NCBI GenBank assembly: GCA_902762385.1
Contig: CACWNQ010000004.1
Location: 62,001-126,000, forward strand
DNA: 64,000 nucleotides
Reading direction: 5' to 3'
Source: an uncultured Bacteroidales bacterium
GTDB taxonomy: Bacteria; Bacteroidota; Bacteroidia; Bacteroidales; Muribaculaceae
This document shows, piece by piece, positions 43,917-53,362 of the stretch. Position 1 is the first letter of the stretch. Each line of letters starts with the position of its first letter. The position numbers and the translations under genes were made by a program. The notes under the pieces are model-generated. The model had not been told where the DNA came from. It did not search any database and worked only from the letters and a program-made list of their open reading frames with translations.

Positions 43917-46900
43917 ATGAAAACAAAACTACTCAAAATCTTTGCTGTTCTGCTCATGACAGCAACGACGTTTGGCAGCCTGGCGCAGGAATTTTCGGTG
44001 GGAGACCTGAAGTATAAGTTCCATAATGGCTATGTCTATTGTGCAGGACTTAGTACCTCGGCCCAAAGTCAATCAAACCTAATCATGACCATCCCATCGA
44101 CGGTGAATTACAACGGCACGAGTTATCGCGTGACAGGTATCGATGCACAATCATTTGAGAATGCGACCAACCTCGTGGGCGTGAATATGCGCTTCGGTGT
44201 GGGAATCATAGAGAACAAGGCTTTTAAAGGCTGCACCGGCCTCACCTACGTGCGCCTGCCGAGCTCACTGAAAACCATTATGAGTGATGCCTTTCAAGGA
44301 TGCACATCATTGAAAACTGTTTTTTATGCTGGTTTCGACTTTCCATGGTCGGTTGCTTCTACAGCTTTTCCAAGCTATAGTGGCATGAACCTGTATATAC
44401 CTTATCCGTCGCGAAAGACACCTGCAGCATATAAAGCCAATTCTACTTTCTCAAAGTTTGCCGATGTTGCTTACTCCCCCCAAGCCTACGACTACTATAT
44501 GGATGACGGCGGTGCTTACTGTATTGGCTGGCCCGACAGTTATGGCGCTAGCACGGTGCGCAGTGCCACATTTAGCGGATTCCTAGGTGGAGGTAACAGC
44601 AACTACGGTGCGAAGTATATGCCTACTCAAGCAAGCTACACCTTAAGCGGATTGACTTTCTCAATCGACACCATTGGTGCCAATGCTTTCCAAGGTCAGT
44701 CAACGCTCAAGACCATTGACCTGTCGAATCTGTCGAACCTCAAGTATTTCGATAGTCAGACTGCTAATGAAGGAATTGGAAATGTGACAAGGTTGGTACT
44801 TCCTAACTCAAACTTTAGCTTTGGCACTGTGTCTTTCCTTCATTTCAGCTCGCTTACAGCATTTGAGTTGGCTTCAGGAAGCACGAAATTATCAATCTAC
44901 GATGGATGCTTATATAACTACGCTCAGACGACTTTGTATAAAGTTCCCAATGCCAAGATTGGAGCGGTTTCTTATGCATCCACTCTGAAAAACGTGTGGT
45001 ACTGGAGCCACTGTAATTGCACTAAAATCACTCACGCCATGTTGCCTTATGGTGTTACCACCATTGGTGAAGGAGCCTTTAGTAATACTACCAGTCTGGA
45101 CTATGTGCGCATCCCCAGTTCAGTCACCAGTTTGAGCGACGATCGCGTGTTCACTGGTACCAAAAGCAATAATTGGATTATTTGCAACATATCCAATCCT
45201 CCAACAGTGGTTGCAAGCAGCTACTTTGGTGACAATAGCCAGATGAGGTTGTTTGTGCCCAACAACAAGAATTCGGTCTACAGCAGCGCAGGGTGGACAG
45301 GTTTTAGAGATGTCAATTATTTGGGACGGCAGGCGTATGACTATCCCAACTCTCCAGTTGGCACTGGTGGTTTCGCTTACTCCGTGACAAGTAATGCCAG
45401 TGCCACCGGCGCCGATGGCAACAACTACGGCGGTCGTGCGCAGGTTGTGTGCAACGGAATTACAGGCTATGACAACGGTCCAGATTTAGTCTACATCCCT
45501 GCCTTTGTCGACATAGGCAGCAAGAGGTACGTTGTCAACAAGATTGGCGATGAAGCATTCAACAATCGCACCAGCGACTTCACCGTCGACGGATGTGTCA
45601 ACATCGACACCATTGGCGCCTACGCATTCGACGGTCAGGCTGTCACTAGCTATCCCTTTACCCACAATCTAAGGCGAATAATGGCATATGCCTTCTATGG
45701 GTCAGGACTAACAGGAACTATTGCTTTGCCCTATGGAGTGGTGATGCTGGGAGGACATTCATTTGGTAATGGCAAATATACACGAATTATTGTACCAAGC
45801 TCAATAGGCTCATTATATGGTTCTTTCTGCTCAGGCACCACTACTCTCACCGAGCTGGTACTCAACAAGAATAGCGCTCCTTTCTACAACTACGCAAGTT
45901 GGGACCTGGACGGTGTGCCCAATACTTGCCGAATCCTCGTTCCCACCGGTGTCGTCAATCAGTATAAACAGAATAGTGCTTTAAGTAGTCGAGCCAACTA
46001 CATTAAGGCTGGTGCTTACGACTTTGTTTACTACAACAACTATGATAATGGCAAATGGTTCCTGACCGTTCTAAGCACCGCCCCCACTACCTTCCAGGGC
46101 ACCACCTATGCTGGAAAGGCTAAATATGTCTACCATCCCAATATTCAGGCTGCAACCTCTGCAAATAGCTATGGTTTTTCTATCTCGGAGATTGACCGAA
46201 CCGACCCCTACGACCTGCGCGATTATCTCATCACCGAGATTGGCGACTCGTTGCTCTACGGCAGCAAATTCACTAGCGGTAACATCCCCTCTGCGGTGAC
46301 ACGCATTGGTCAGAGCGCTTTCCGCAATAGTGACTATCAAGTCAACAGTATGATATTGCCAGAAGGTTTGACTTTCATCGGCCACGACGCATTCTATAAC
46401 AGTAAAATCACAGGTGAGGTGTGGATTCCGAGCACGGTGACAACTCTCGAGGAGTATTCTTTGTGTGCCTCGACTCTGAACTCTATAGTTTTTCCCGATA
46501 TTAATCTTCCCACCATGGGGCGATGTGTGTGGAGTCAGTACATCAACTACGGTGTGTATGTGCCTAATTACCGAGCGTATCAATACCTGGCCAAGGCCAC
46601 CTCATGGGGTTCTGGCTATGCCGACAAACTTGCAGTGTGGATTATGCCTGATGCTTCTACACAGATGTTTAGCTCGGTGGTGCCAGTTGATTTCTCGGGA
46701 ACTGCGGTGAAAGCCTATTATGCCAGCGCCTACAATAAGAACAACACAGGTAAGGAGTTGACAATGACACAGGTCAGCAAGATACCTGCCAGAACAGGTG
46801 TGCTCCTGACTAACTTGCAAGCCAACAGCCGACAAAGATTCGATCGACCCTCGGGAAGTGTTACGGCTCCGTCGACCAACTATTTGGTGGGAACTCCTGA

Positions 46901-47279
46901 TACCTGGGTCGATATTTCCGAAGAGGAAGTGGGTTATGCTTGGTTCTCCGCCACTTCAGGTCCTAACAGCCAGCGCTTTGTTAGACCTACTACGGCTACC
47001 AACTCAACCCTTGGCAAAGCTTACCTCAAGCTCACCCCTAGCGAGGCAAGTGGCAAACCCCAGGTTTTCACCAACCTCTTCCCTGGTTCCGGTTCTGGCG
47101 GTGGCATTCCTGGCGATGTGAACGGCGACGGGCATGTGAACAGTGTTGATGTGACTGCATTATACAACTACCTGCTCAACAGCGATTCCAGTGATATCGT
47201 CAATGGCGATCAGGATGGTGACGGACACATCACCAGTGTTGACGTAACAGTGGTCTACAACATCCTTTTAGGAAACTAA
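43917..47279 (+). CDS. BspA-like LRR_5 surface protein with dockerin-like tail
   Basis: 1120 aa from ATG 43917 (signal peptide MKTKLLKIFAVLLMTATTFG...). It consists of LRR_5 (TpLRR/BspA-type) blocks such as VTGIDAQSFENATNLVGVNM, NVWYWSHCNCTKITHAMLPYGVTTIGEGAFSNTTSLDYV and INKIGDEAFNNRT, split by polar spacers. A region before the end (~925-1055) resembles a carbohydrate- or adhesion-type domain. A dockerin-like pair (~1063-1118: GDVNGDGHVNSVDVTALYNYLL) closes it. Such proteins are thought to stick to host or microbial surfaces. Its own promoter lies at 43844 and its terminator at 47300. Confidence 0.85.
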   Translation: MKTKLLKIFAVLLMTATTFGSLAQEFSVGDLKYKFHNGYVYCAGLSTSAQSQSNLIMTIPSTVNYNGTSYRVTGIDAQSFENATNLVGVNMRFGVGIIENKAFKGCTGLTYVRLPSSLKTIMSDAFQGCTSLKTVFYAGFDFPWSVASTAFPSYSGMNLYIPYPSRKTPAAYKANSTFSKFADVAYSPQAYDYYMDDGGAYCIGWPDSYGASTVRSATFSGFLGGGNSNYGAKYMPTQASYTLSGLTFSIDTIGANAFQGQSTLKTIDLSNLSNLKYFDSQTANEGIGNVTRLVLPNSNFSFGTVSFLHFSSLTAFELASGSTKLSIYDGCLYNYAQTTLYKVPNAKIGAVSYASTLKNVWYWSHCNCTKITHAMLPYGVTTIGEGAFSNTTSLDYVRIPSSVTSLSDDRVFTGTKSNNWIICNISNPPTVVASSYFGDNSQMRLFVPNNKNSVYSSAGWTGFRDVNYLGRQAYDYPNSPVGTGGFAYSVTSNASATGADGNNYGGRAQVVCNGITGYDNGPDLVYIPAFVDIGSKRYVVNKIGDEAFNNRTSDFTVDGCVNIDTIGAYAFDGQAVTSYPFTHNLRRIMAYAFYGSGLTGTIALPYGVVMLGGHSFGNGKYTRIIVPSSIGSLYGSFCSGTTTLTELVLNKNSAPFYNYASWDLDGVPNTCRILVPTGVVNQYKQNSALSSRANYIKAGAYDFVYYNNYDNGKWFLTVLSTAPTTFQGTTYAGKAKYVYHPNIQAATSANSYGFSISEIDRTDPYDLRDYLITEIGDSLLYGSKFTSGNIPSAVTRIGQSAFRNSDYQVNSMILPEGLTFIGHDAFYNSKITGEVWIPSTVTTLEEYSLCASTLNSIVFPDINLPTMGRCVWSQYINYGVYVPNYRAYQYLAKATSWGSGYADKLAVWIMPDASTQMFSSVVPVDFSGTAVKAYYASAYNKNNTGKELTMTQVSKIPARTGVLLTNLQANSRQRFDRPSGSVTAPSTNYLVGTPDTWVDISEEEVGYAWFSATSGPNSQRFVRPTTATNSTLGKAYLKLTPSEASGKPQVFTNLFPGSGSGGGIPGDVNGDGHVNSVDVTALYNYLLNSDSSDIVNGDQDGDGHITSVDVTVVYNILLGN

Positions 47280-47299
47280 ACGGCTGGTGATTTCTATTC

Positions 47300-47336
47300 A
47301 ACCTGCACAGAGCTAAAATCTGTGCAGGTTTTTTAT
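47300..47336 (+). terminator. Terminator of the LRR/dockerin gene
   Basis: AACCTGCACAGA (47300-47311) pairs with TCTGTGCAGGTT (47319-47330), followed by Ts. Confidence 0.9.
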
Positions 47337-47403
47337 ATGTCAATGTCGTAATTACTTTAATTCATTTAACTCATTTATTTCACTCCAATTTAAAAATATT
47401 GTG

Positions 47404-47411
47404 TAACTTTG
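47404..47411 (+). promoter_or_regulatory. -7 box of the CoA-transferase gene
   Basis: TAACTTTG; predicted transcription start near 47418 with a leader of about 45 nt. The -33 box is poor. Confidence 0.5.
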
Positions 47412-47462
47412 CACGGTTTTTAAGGACACATATCAAAAAACAACATAAAATAAAGAAATAAA

Positions 47463-48959
47463 ATGATTTATCCTATCATTACAGCCGAAGAAGCTGCCGA
47501 GTTTGTCAAGAATGGTGACAACGTGGGAGTATCGGGATTTACCGCCCCTGGCTGCCCCAAGGCAGTAGCTCCATTTATCGCTGCCAAGGCTCGTCGCGAG
47601 CATGAGGCAGGACGTGAGTTTAAAATCAACATCTTCAGCGGTGCGTCGACCAACGATTTCATCGATGGCGAGCTCACACGCGCCGAGGCTATCAACTATC
47701 GCTCACCTTACCAGTCGCACCCCGACTTGCGCAAGGCCATCAACAATAATACAATCCATTACAACGACCGCCACTTGAGCGAGCTCTCTCAGGAGTTCCG
47801 TTACAATTACTACGGCAAGATGGATGTTGCCATCGTTGAGGCTCAGAGCATAAGCGACGATGGTGAGATTGTGCTCGGAACATCGGTGGGCTGCACTCCA
47901 ACATGGCTCATGTGCGCCGAGAAGGTCATCATCGAGCTTAACGACCAGCTGCCCGAGAGCATTCGTGGCTTGCACGACATCTATATTCCTCTCGACCCAC
48001 CTAACCGCCGCGAGATTCCTATTTATACTGCTCACGACCGTGCTGGTTCACCCACTGCTCATGTTGACCCCAAGAAGGTTGTGGGCGTGGTAAAAACTTC
48101 GTTCAGACTTGGCAAGGCCGACGCATTCACTCCCGTTGATGAGACAACTCGCATGATTGGTCACAATGTAGTGCAATTCCTCATCAATGAGATGAAGAAC
48201 AACCGCATCCCCAAGTCGTTCCTGCCACTGCAGAGCGGTGTGGGCAACATTGCTAACGCAGTGCTCGACAGCCTTGAGGAGAGTGATGAGATTCCACCAT
48301 TTGAGGTTTACACCGAGGTTATGCAAGACACCTTTGTGAAACTGTTGCTCCATGGTCATTGTAAGTTTGTGAGCACATGTTCACTCACCCTTGCTCATGA
48401 CACTATGGACGAGTTCTTCGCCAACATCGACAAGTTGCACGACAAGGTGCTTATGCGCCCAAGCGAAATCTCTAACAATCCCGAGGTTATTCGCCGCTTG
48501 GGTGTTCTCTCGATGAACACCGCTATCGAGGCCGACATCTTCGGTAACATCAACTCGTCGCACGTGAGTGGTACACGCCTGATGAACGGCATAGGTGGCA
48601 GCGGCGACTTCACCCGCAACGCCTATACCAGCATCTTCATGTGTCCATCAATCAAGAAGGACGACTGCATCTCGACTATCGTGCCCATGTGTACACACAT
48701 CGACCACACTGTGCACAGCGTAGACATCATCGTTACCGACCAGGGTGTTGCCGACTTGCGCTTTAAGGATCCAGTGCAGTGCGCCGAGGAGATTATAGAG
48801 AAAGCTGCTCATCCCGTTTATCGCCCATTGCTGCGCGAGTACCTCAAGGCTTGCAAGATGGGTCACGTGATGCAGAACAACGAGATGGCTCTCGCTTTCC
48901 ATGTTGCCCTCGCCCGAGAAGGCGACATGCGCAAGGCCAACTTTTCAGTAAACAAGTAG
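47463..48959 (+). CDS. Acetyl-CoA hydrolase/transferase family (succinate or propionate CoA-transferase)
   Basis: 498 aa, typical of class I CoA-transferases of the Cat1/AarC type. Visible blocks: GDNVGVSGFTAPGCPKAVAPF (~18-38), SGVGNIANAVLDSL (~258-271), VYTEVMQD with E285 as the likely covalent-intermediate Glu, EADIFGNINSSH, and GIGGSGDFTRNAYTSIF. These enzymes swap CoA between acetyl-, succinyl- or propionyl-CoA and the free acids, linking fermentation end products in gut Bacteroidales. The precise acid pair cannot be told apart by eye. A single gene with its own promoter and terminator. Confidence 0.9.
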   Translation: MIYPIITAEEAAEFVKNGDNVGVSGFTAPGCPKAVAPFIAAKARREHEAGREFKINIFSGASTNDFIDGELTRAEAINYRSPYQSHPDLRKAINNNTIHYNDRHLSELSQEFRYNYYGKMDVAIVEAQSISDDGEIVLGTSVGCTPTWLMCAEKVIIELNDQLPESIRGLHDIYIPLDPPNRREIPIYTAHDRAGSPTAHVDPKKVVGVVKTSFRLGKADAFTPVDETTRMIGHNVVQFLINEMKNNRIPKSFLPLQSGVGNIANAVLDSLEESDEIPPFEVYTEVMQDTFVKLLLHGHCKFVSTCSLTLAHDTMDEFFANIDKLHDKVLMRPSEISNNPEVIRRLGVLSMNTAIEADIFGNINSSHVSGTRLMNGIGGSGDFTRNAYTSIFMCPSIKKDDCISTIVPMCTHIDHTVHSVDIIVTDQGVADLRFKDPVQCAEEIIEKAAHPVYRPLLREYLKACKMGHVMQNNEMALAFHVALAREGDMRKANFSVNK

Positions 48960-48980
48960 TTTACAGTTTTCATAATGTGA

Positions 48981-49016
48981 ATGGTGCTCTCAGCCGATGC
49001 TGCGAGCATCATTTTT
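48981..49016 (+). terminator. Terminator after the CoA-transferase gene
   Basis: ATGGTGCTC (48981-48989) pairs with GAGCATCAT (49004-49012, one G:U) with a following T run. Confidence 0.7.
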
Positions 49017-49054
49017 GTGTCTATAGTTAATAAGTGTTAAATTTCAACATTGCA

Positions 49055-49091
49055 ATGCAGTATTTTGCAGGTGCGTGTGTTTAGCTGGCGA
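49055..49091. repeat. 37-bp direct repeat, copy 1
   Basis: Shares 30 of 37 bases with 49342-49378, including a common start ATGCAGTATTTTGC and inner TGTGTTTA. The copies are 287 bp apart. Confidence 0.65.
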
Positions 49092-49254
49092 ATAAAGTTC
49101 GAGACCATAGCTTTTTTGATATATTAGGAAGATTATGATATTAGGACTGTATTGTTTACGATGGTTATATTGATTATTTAAAACTGTATTTCTGTTAGGC
49201 ATATTGATTTGATTTAGAATAACTTCATTTACTCTTTTTATTTGCAATAGTATT

Positions 49255-49301
49255 GAGGCCGAGTTGAATTTGTGGTAAATTCCTCGGTCTCCCGTTTTTT
49301 T
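49255..49301 (+). terminator. Strong hairpin with T run (terminator or end of a small RNA)
   Basis: GAGGCCGAG (49255-49263) pairs with CTCGGTCTC (49283-49291), with an inner GAATTT/AAATTC helix, followed by CCG and seven Ts. No open frame ends just before it, so it may close an unannotated RNA. Confidence 0.6.
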
Positions 49302-49341
49302 GTGCGATTGTTAAGTAATTGTGCATTTTTTTCTTTTTTTG

Positions 49342-49378
49342 ATGCAGTATTTTGCTGGATGGTGTGTTTAAAAGGCGA
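49342..49378. repeat. 37-bp direct repeat, copy 2
   Basis: Partner of 49055-49091, same orientation; 30 of 37 bases agree. Confidence 0.65.
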
Positions 49379-49491
49379 TTGTGCGAGGTTTTTCAAGGCT
49401 CCTATGGTTGTTTAGTGAACATTGCATTAACTGCTCGTTTTAGGAGTATTTGAACAAATTGTCGCATAATTGTTGTGTTTTTTTTTACATT

Positions 49492-49524
49492 ATTTGCGAT
49501 TTACAATAAAACTGCTTACTTTTG
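49492..49524 (+). promoter_or_regulatory. Promoter of the OmpA lipoprotein gene
   Basis: TTTG (49492-49495), a 21-bp gap, then TACTTTTG (49517-49524). Transcription start is near 49531. Confidence 0.6.
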
Positions 49525-49587
49525 TATCGAAAAAAATGAAAAAGACAGAAACACACTTATTATTAATTCATTAAAAATAGTACTATT

Positions 49588-50277
49588 ATGAAGAAATTTA
49601 TGAGTCTTTTCATGAGCGCTGTGCTGCTCATCTCTTTCAGTGGTTGTAATTCAATGAGCAAGACTTTGCAAGGTGGCCTTATCGGTGGTGGCGGCGGTGC
49701 TGCTGTTGGTGCTGGTATTGGTGCTCTCATTGGCAAGGGCAAGGGTGCTGCTATTGGTGGTGCTATTGGTGCTGTTGCTGGTGGTGTTGCTGGTACTCTC
49801 ATTGGCAAGCACATGCAGAAGAAAGCCGACGAGCTCGCTGCTATCCAGGGTGCTTCGGTTACTACCGTTACCGACAACAATGGTTACACTGGTATCCAGG
49901 TTACCTTCGACGAGGGTATCCTCTTCGACTTTGGCAAGTCTGTTCTTAAGACTCCTGCAAAGAACGCTTTGACCCGTTTTGCAACTTCATTGAAGAACGA
50001 TCCTAACACCAACGTTCAGATCTTCGGTCACACCGACAACAAGGGTTCTCGTGAGGCAAATGAGAGAGTATCTCTGGCTCGCGCCAATGCTGTTAAGACC
50101 TATCTCGTTAACAGTGGTGTAGAAGGCTATCGCATGGAGACTAAGGGTCTTGCTTATGACTATCCAGTAGCTAGCAACGACACTGAAGCTGGTCGCGCTC
50201 AGAACCGTCGTGTAGAGGTTTATATCACCGCTAACGATGCTATGATTCAGCAGGCTGAGGCTGGTAATCTCCAATAA
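49588..50277 (+). CDS. OmpA-family lipoprotein with glycine zipper
   Basis: 229 aa. Lipobox SFSGC (Cys ~20). A glycine-zipper segment (~30-75: GGGGGAAVGAGIGALIGKGKGAAIGGAIGAVAGG in pieces) probably spans or packs on the membrane. The OmpA C-terminal domain (~110-218) has VQIFGHTDNKGSREANERVSLARANAVKTYL and AGRAQNRRVEVYI, which binds peptidoglycan (diaminopimelate site D and R visible). It resembles YiaD. It likely ties the outer membrane to the wall. Own promoter 49492, terminator 50318. Confidence 0.92.
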   Translation: MKKFMSLFMSAVLLISFSGCNSMSKTLQGGLIGGGGGAAVGAGIGALIGKGKGAAIGGAIGAVAGGVAGTLIGKHMQKKADELAAIQGASVTTVTDNNGYTGIQVTFDEGILFDFGKSVLKTPAKNALTRFATSLKNDPNTNVQIFGHTDNKGSREANERVSLARANAVKTYLVNSGVEGYRMETKGLAYDYPVASNDTEAGRAQNRRVEVYITANDAMIQQAEAGNLQ

Positions 50278-50317
50278 TCTGTTAGAGATATCACAGCAAG
50301 CTTAATTTAAGAAACGG

Positions 50318-50362
50318 CACGGTCGGCAACCCATCAAGAGGCGGCCGACCGTGTTTGCTTTT
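50318..50362 (+). terminator. Terminator after the OmpA gene
   Basis: CACGGTCGGC (50318-50327) pairs with GCCGACCGTG (50344-50353), with a 16-nt loop and a T-rich end. Confidence 0.8.
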
Positions 50363-50381
50363 AATAATTAACCAAGAATCG

Positions 50382-51554
50382 ATGAGACTGAGAAAAGTTT
50401 TTTGGGCACTATGTCTTTCCCTGGTTGCTACAGCAGCTAGCGCACAGGACTTTACCAGCCTTGATACGCTAAAGTTCTACGACGCGCTGCGTTTCCGCAT
50501 GATCAACAAGGGTTGGGACAACACCTTCACCCCCTACACGCGCATACCTGCCACTATCAAGGACAGTGTGCGCACCACTCTGTGGGACCGAGCAAAGAAC
50601 TCGGCAGGTATAGGAATTCGCTTTGCCACTAATAGTCATTGTGTGGCTGTGCGCTATAACCTAATGAACAACTTCCACATGGCACACATGGCCGACACCG
50701 GTATCAAGGGCACCGACCTCTACATACTCGATGACGAGGGCGTGTGGCGTTTTGTGAACTGTAACCGACCTTACCGAGACTATAATTATAAAGGCGAGGG
50801 ACCTCGCAAAGACTCAATTCAGAGCAAGGTTTACATTGATATGCTTGATGGCCGTTGGCATGAATATATGATTTATCTGCCACTCTATGATGGCATCAAC
50901 TGGATGGAGATTGGTGTGGAACCGAGTGCCGAGATTACTCAGCCTCGTGTTAACAGCCCCCGTAAGGAGAAGAAGTTTGTGTTCTACGGCACTAGTATCC
51001 TGCATGGTGGCTGTGCCTCGCGCACAGGCATGGTGGCGACAAGCATCTTGCAGCGTGACCTCGACGTGGAGTGCGTCAACATTGGTGTGAGTGGCGAGGG
51101 CAAGATGGATAGCGTCATGGCTCGTGCTATGGCAGCAATTCCACACGTGGACGCCTATATCCTTGACCCCATTCCCAACTGCACTAAGCTAATGTGCGAC
51201 ACTGTGACCTATGGTTTCGTGAAGATTCTGCGCGATTTGCGCCCCGAGGTGCCCATCTTTATGGTTGAAGGGCAAGAGTACAGCTACGAACGCTTCAGTG
51301 GATTCTACAGCAAATATCTTCCAGAGAAGAACTATGAATTTCACAAGAACTACTTGAAACTCAAAGCCGAAAATCCTCGTAACCTCTACTACATTGACCG
51401 AGAGAACCTCTATGGCCCCGACTGCGAAGGCTCAGTCGATGGCATCCACCTCACCGACTTGGGCTTTTACTACTACGCCCAGAAGCTCAAACCCTATCTT
51501 GAGGCAATCCTCAATGGAACCCCAGTTCCCTTCCAGGACAAAGTGAATAAGTAA
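50382..51554 (+). CDS. Secreted SGNH/GDSL hydrolase (putative carbohydrate esterase)
   Basis: 390 aa from ATG 50382; the frame opens at 50355, but this ATG starts the signal peptide MRLRKVFWALCLSLVATAASA. A jelly-roll-like N-terminal half (~25-185) precedes the SGNH part: FYGTSILHGG with catalytic S205 (block I), NIGVSGEGKMD (block II), and DGIHLTDLGFYYYA near residues 359-372 with the D/H pair (block V). Such two-part enzymes deacetylate plant or host glycans. The next gene begins 44 bp after its stop. Confidence 0.85.
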   Translation: MRLRKVFWALCLSLVATAASAQDFTSLDTLKFYDALRFRMINKGWDNTFTPYTRIPATIKDSVRTTLWDRAKNSAGIGIRFATNSHCVAVRYNLMNNFHMAHMADTGIKGTDLYILDDEGVWRFVNCNRPYRDYNYKGEGPRKDSIQSKVYIDMLDGRWHEYMIYLPLYDGINWMEIGVEPSAEITQPRVNSPRKEKKFVFYGTSILHGGCASRTGMVATSILQRDLDVECVNIGVSGEGKMDSVMARAMAAIPHVDAYILDPIPNCTKLMCDTVTYGFVKILRDLRPEVPIFMVEGQEYSYERFSGFYSKYLPEKNYEFHKNYLKLKAENPRNLYYIDRENLYGPDCEGSVDGIHLTDLGFYYYAQKLKPYLEAILNGTPVPFQDKVNK

Positions 51555-51598
51555 TAAGCAAGACGCTTGTAGCGTTTATAAATAATACCCTAAATGTT

Positions 51599-52711
51599 AT
51601 GAAACGATTATCATTAATTATCATCATGGTTATGGCTCTAGCAGTCATAGCTCAGGCGCAGATGCCTGCCACCGTGCAGCGTCAGTTGCCCACCGTGATC
51701 GAGCAGTTCAATCACGAGAAACCATTTCTCAATCATGCTTACTGGTATGTCCTTACCGATGTCGATAGTGATGGATTCAACGAGTTTGCCATTACCGACT
51801 ATGAGAAGCAGTTTACAAGCACCTTCAAGATAACCAACGAGAAACTTGAGCGTATCAGAACTATCCCCAGCGATAACGTCAACTGGCAACCCTTATTCTA
51901 CATCTACAGCACCGAGGGTCGCAATGCCAGTCTTGATGTCACCCTCAAGCATCGCCCATTGTTCCTTAACAAGATTCAGATTGCCAAGAACCGCTTCTCG
52001 ACCAACAACGGCACTTGGCGGACCGAAGGCGTGGATGTTGGCAAAATGAAGCGCATTTACGACCGCATAATTTTCAAGCCACACATTGGCAACGCCAAGT
52101 TTGTGAGCGAGAAATCAGTAGACGGAAACGGTGTCTTCACCTTTGCCCTCACCGATGCTGCAATGACCAAGAAGATGTTCCGTGGCTACAGCGACTATCA
52201 GGCCACACCGTTTATCGTGCCACAGGCGTGGCTCAACGACCACAATGTGCTCAACTACACCCGTTGGCTGAATGGCGAGAAAGAAAAGTCAGCCTCACGC
52301 GATGAGCTGGACATCATTAACCACTTCTTTGAAGGCCGCAAGGTCAAAGCCACTAAATGGATCGCCAGCTGCCCCACCAACGAGCGGGAATTCTATATGG
52401 TTCTCTTTGAACCTAAAGACAATATTGGTCTAATGTCAATGGTCTGCATGGCTGAGGGAGCAGTGGTTTCTACTCACAATGAGTGGTATGAGCTCTCGAA
52501 AGACAATAAATTTACTGATGACGGCAGGGATTACAGTAAGGAACTGTTCTTCTATGCCCCACAAATCATGGCTATGGTGGCGACACCTCCTGGTCTTGAG
52601 CTCTACGTGCGCTGGAACTCGCTTGAGGGAATGCACTACTCCATTTGGAGAGAATTTGACACTCAGTGGATTCAAATTCAGGATGATTACGAATACCTTC
52701 AAGCATGGTAA
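51599..52711 (+). CDS. Secreted protein, unknown, one calcium-loop-like motif
   Basis: 370 aa. Signal peptide ~1-20. An FG-GAP/EF-hand-like loop LTDVDSDGFNEFAITDYE (~52-69) is the only clear motif. The remainder is a mixed alpha/beta chain with no family I can name; several Trp and Tyr pairs (e.g. LEGMHYSIWREFDTQWIQIQDDYEYLQ at the C-terminus) suggest a compact extracytoplasmic fold. It follows the SGNH gene and precedes a YqeY-type gene by 49 bp on the same strand. Confidence 0.7.
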   Translation: MKRLSLIIIMVMALAVIAQAQMPATVQRQLPTVIEQFNHEKPFLNHAYWYVLTDVDSDGFNEFAITDYEKQFTSTFKITNEKLERIRTIPSDNVNWQPLFYIYSTEGRNASLDVTLKHRPLFLNKIQIAKNRFSTNNGTWRTEGVDVGKMKRIYDRIIFKPHIGNAKFVSEKSVDGNGVFTFALTDAAMTKKMFRGYSDYQATPFIVPQAWLNDHNVLNYTRWLNGEKEKSASRDELDIINHFFEGRKVKATKWIASCPTNEREFYMVLFEPKDNIGLMSMVCMAEGAVVSTHNEWYELSKDNKFTDDGRDYSKELFFYAPQIMAMVATPPGLELYVRWNSLEGMHYSIWREFDTQWIQIQDDYEYLQAW

Positions 52712-52760
52712 AACACTAAAAAAACTAAGAATTAAAAACTAAGGACTATAAACTATTATA

Positions 52761-53189
52761 ATGTTACATAACGAAATCAACAAACACATCGCTGCTGCGA
52801 TGAAGAGCCGTGATGCCGACCGCCTCTACGTGCTCAAGATGATAAAGGCTAAGTTCCTTGAGTTCCAAACCAGCAAGGGATTCAACGAAGCCGACTTCAA
52901 CGACGCCAAAGAAATCTCAATCATCCAAAAGATGGAGAAATCGTGGAAAGAAGAGGCTGAACTCTTTGACAAAGCTGGGCGCGATACCAGTGAGCTCAAG
53001 AACCGTCTCAACATACTGCAAGAGTTCTTGCCCAAGGAACCAGAAATTGGCGACATCGTTGCTATGATAAAGGAGTCGGGAATCGAACCGCAGATGAAAA
53101 ACATGCGCGCTATTCTAGCCCACGTGCAGGCACAATGCCCAGCCGCCAGCGGTAAACTCGTGAGCGAAGCCCTCAAGCAATTGCAATAG
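52761..53189 (+). CDS. GatB/YqeY domain protein
   Basis: 142 aa, a normal stand-alone YqeY length. Pattern: MKSRDADRLYVLKMIKAKF (~14-32), ISIIQKMEKSWKEEAELFDKAGRDTSELKNRLNILQEFLPKE, and a C-terminal MRAILAHVQAQCPAASGKLVSEALKQ. The same fold is the tail of GatB, which helps make Gln-tRNA; free YqeY proteins have unproven roles in tRNA or amidotransferase chemistry. Cytoplasmic. Confidence 0.92.
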   Translation: MLHNEINKHIAAAMKSRDADRLYVLKMIKAKFLEFQTSKGFNEADFNDAKEISIIQKMEKSWKEEAELFDKAGRDTSELKNRLNILQEFLPKEPEIGDIVAMIKESGIEPQMKNMRAILAHVQAQCPAASGKLVSEALKQLQ

Positions 53190-53210
53190 CCACTTCTTTT
53201 TGGCGATTTT

Positions 53211-53242
53211 TTGCTTGGTGATACATATTTTTTGTATATTTG
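53211..53242 (+). promoter_or_regulatory. Promoter of the Ala/Lys-rich protein gene
   Basis: TTTG (53211-53214), a 20-bp gap, then TATATTTG (53235-53242), full consensus. The leader is ~114 nt. Confidence 0.65.
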
Positions 53243-53362
53243 CGCATTAAATAACTGGTAGACATAAATCAAGAGGTGAACAATAACAATTAAACTATTG
53301 CCTCGCTAACTTGTCTACTTATTGTCTATTTTAGAATACTAACGTTTAAAACATTTATAATC

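Larger units (their letters stand above)
48960..49587. other. Long intergenic region with duplicated motif and hairpins
   Basis: 628 bp without a gene. It holds the CoA-transferase terminator (48981-49016), a 37-bp motif present twice (49055-49091 and 49342-49378), a stable hairpin (49255-49301), and the promoter of the OmpA gene (49492-49524). No RNA family was recognised. Confidence 0.65.
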
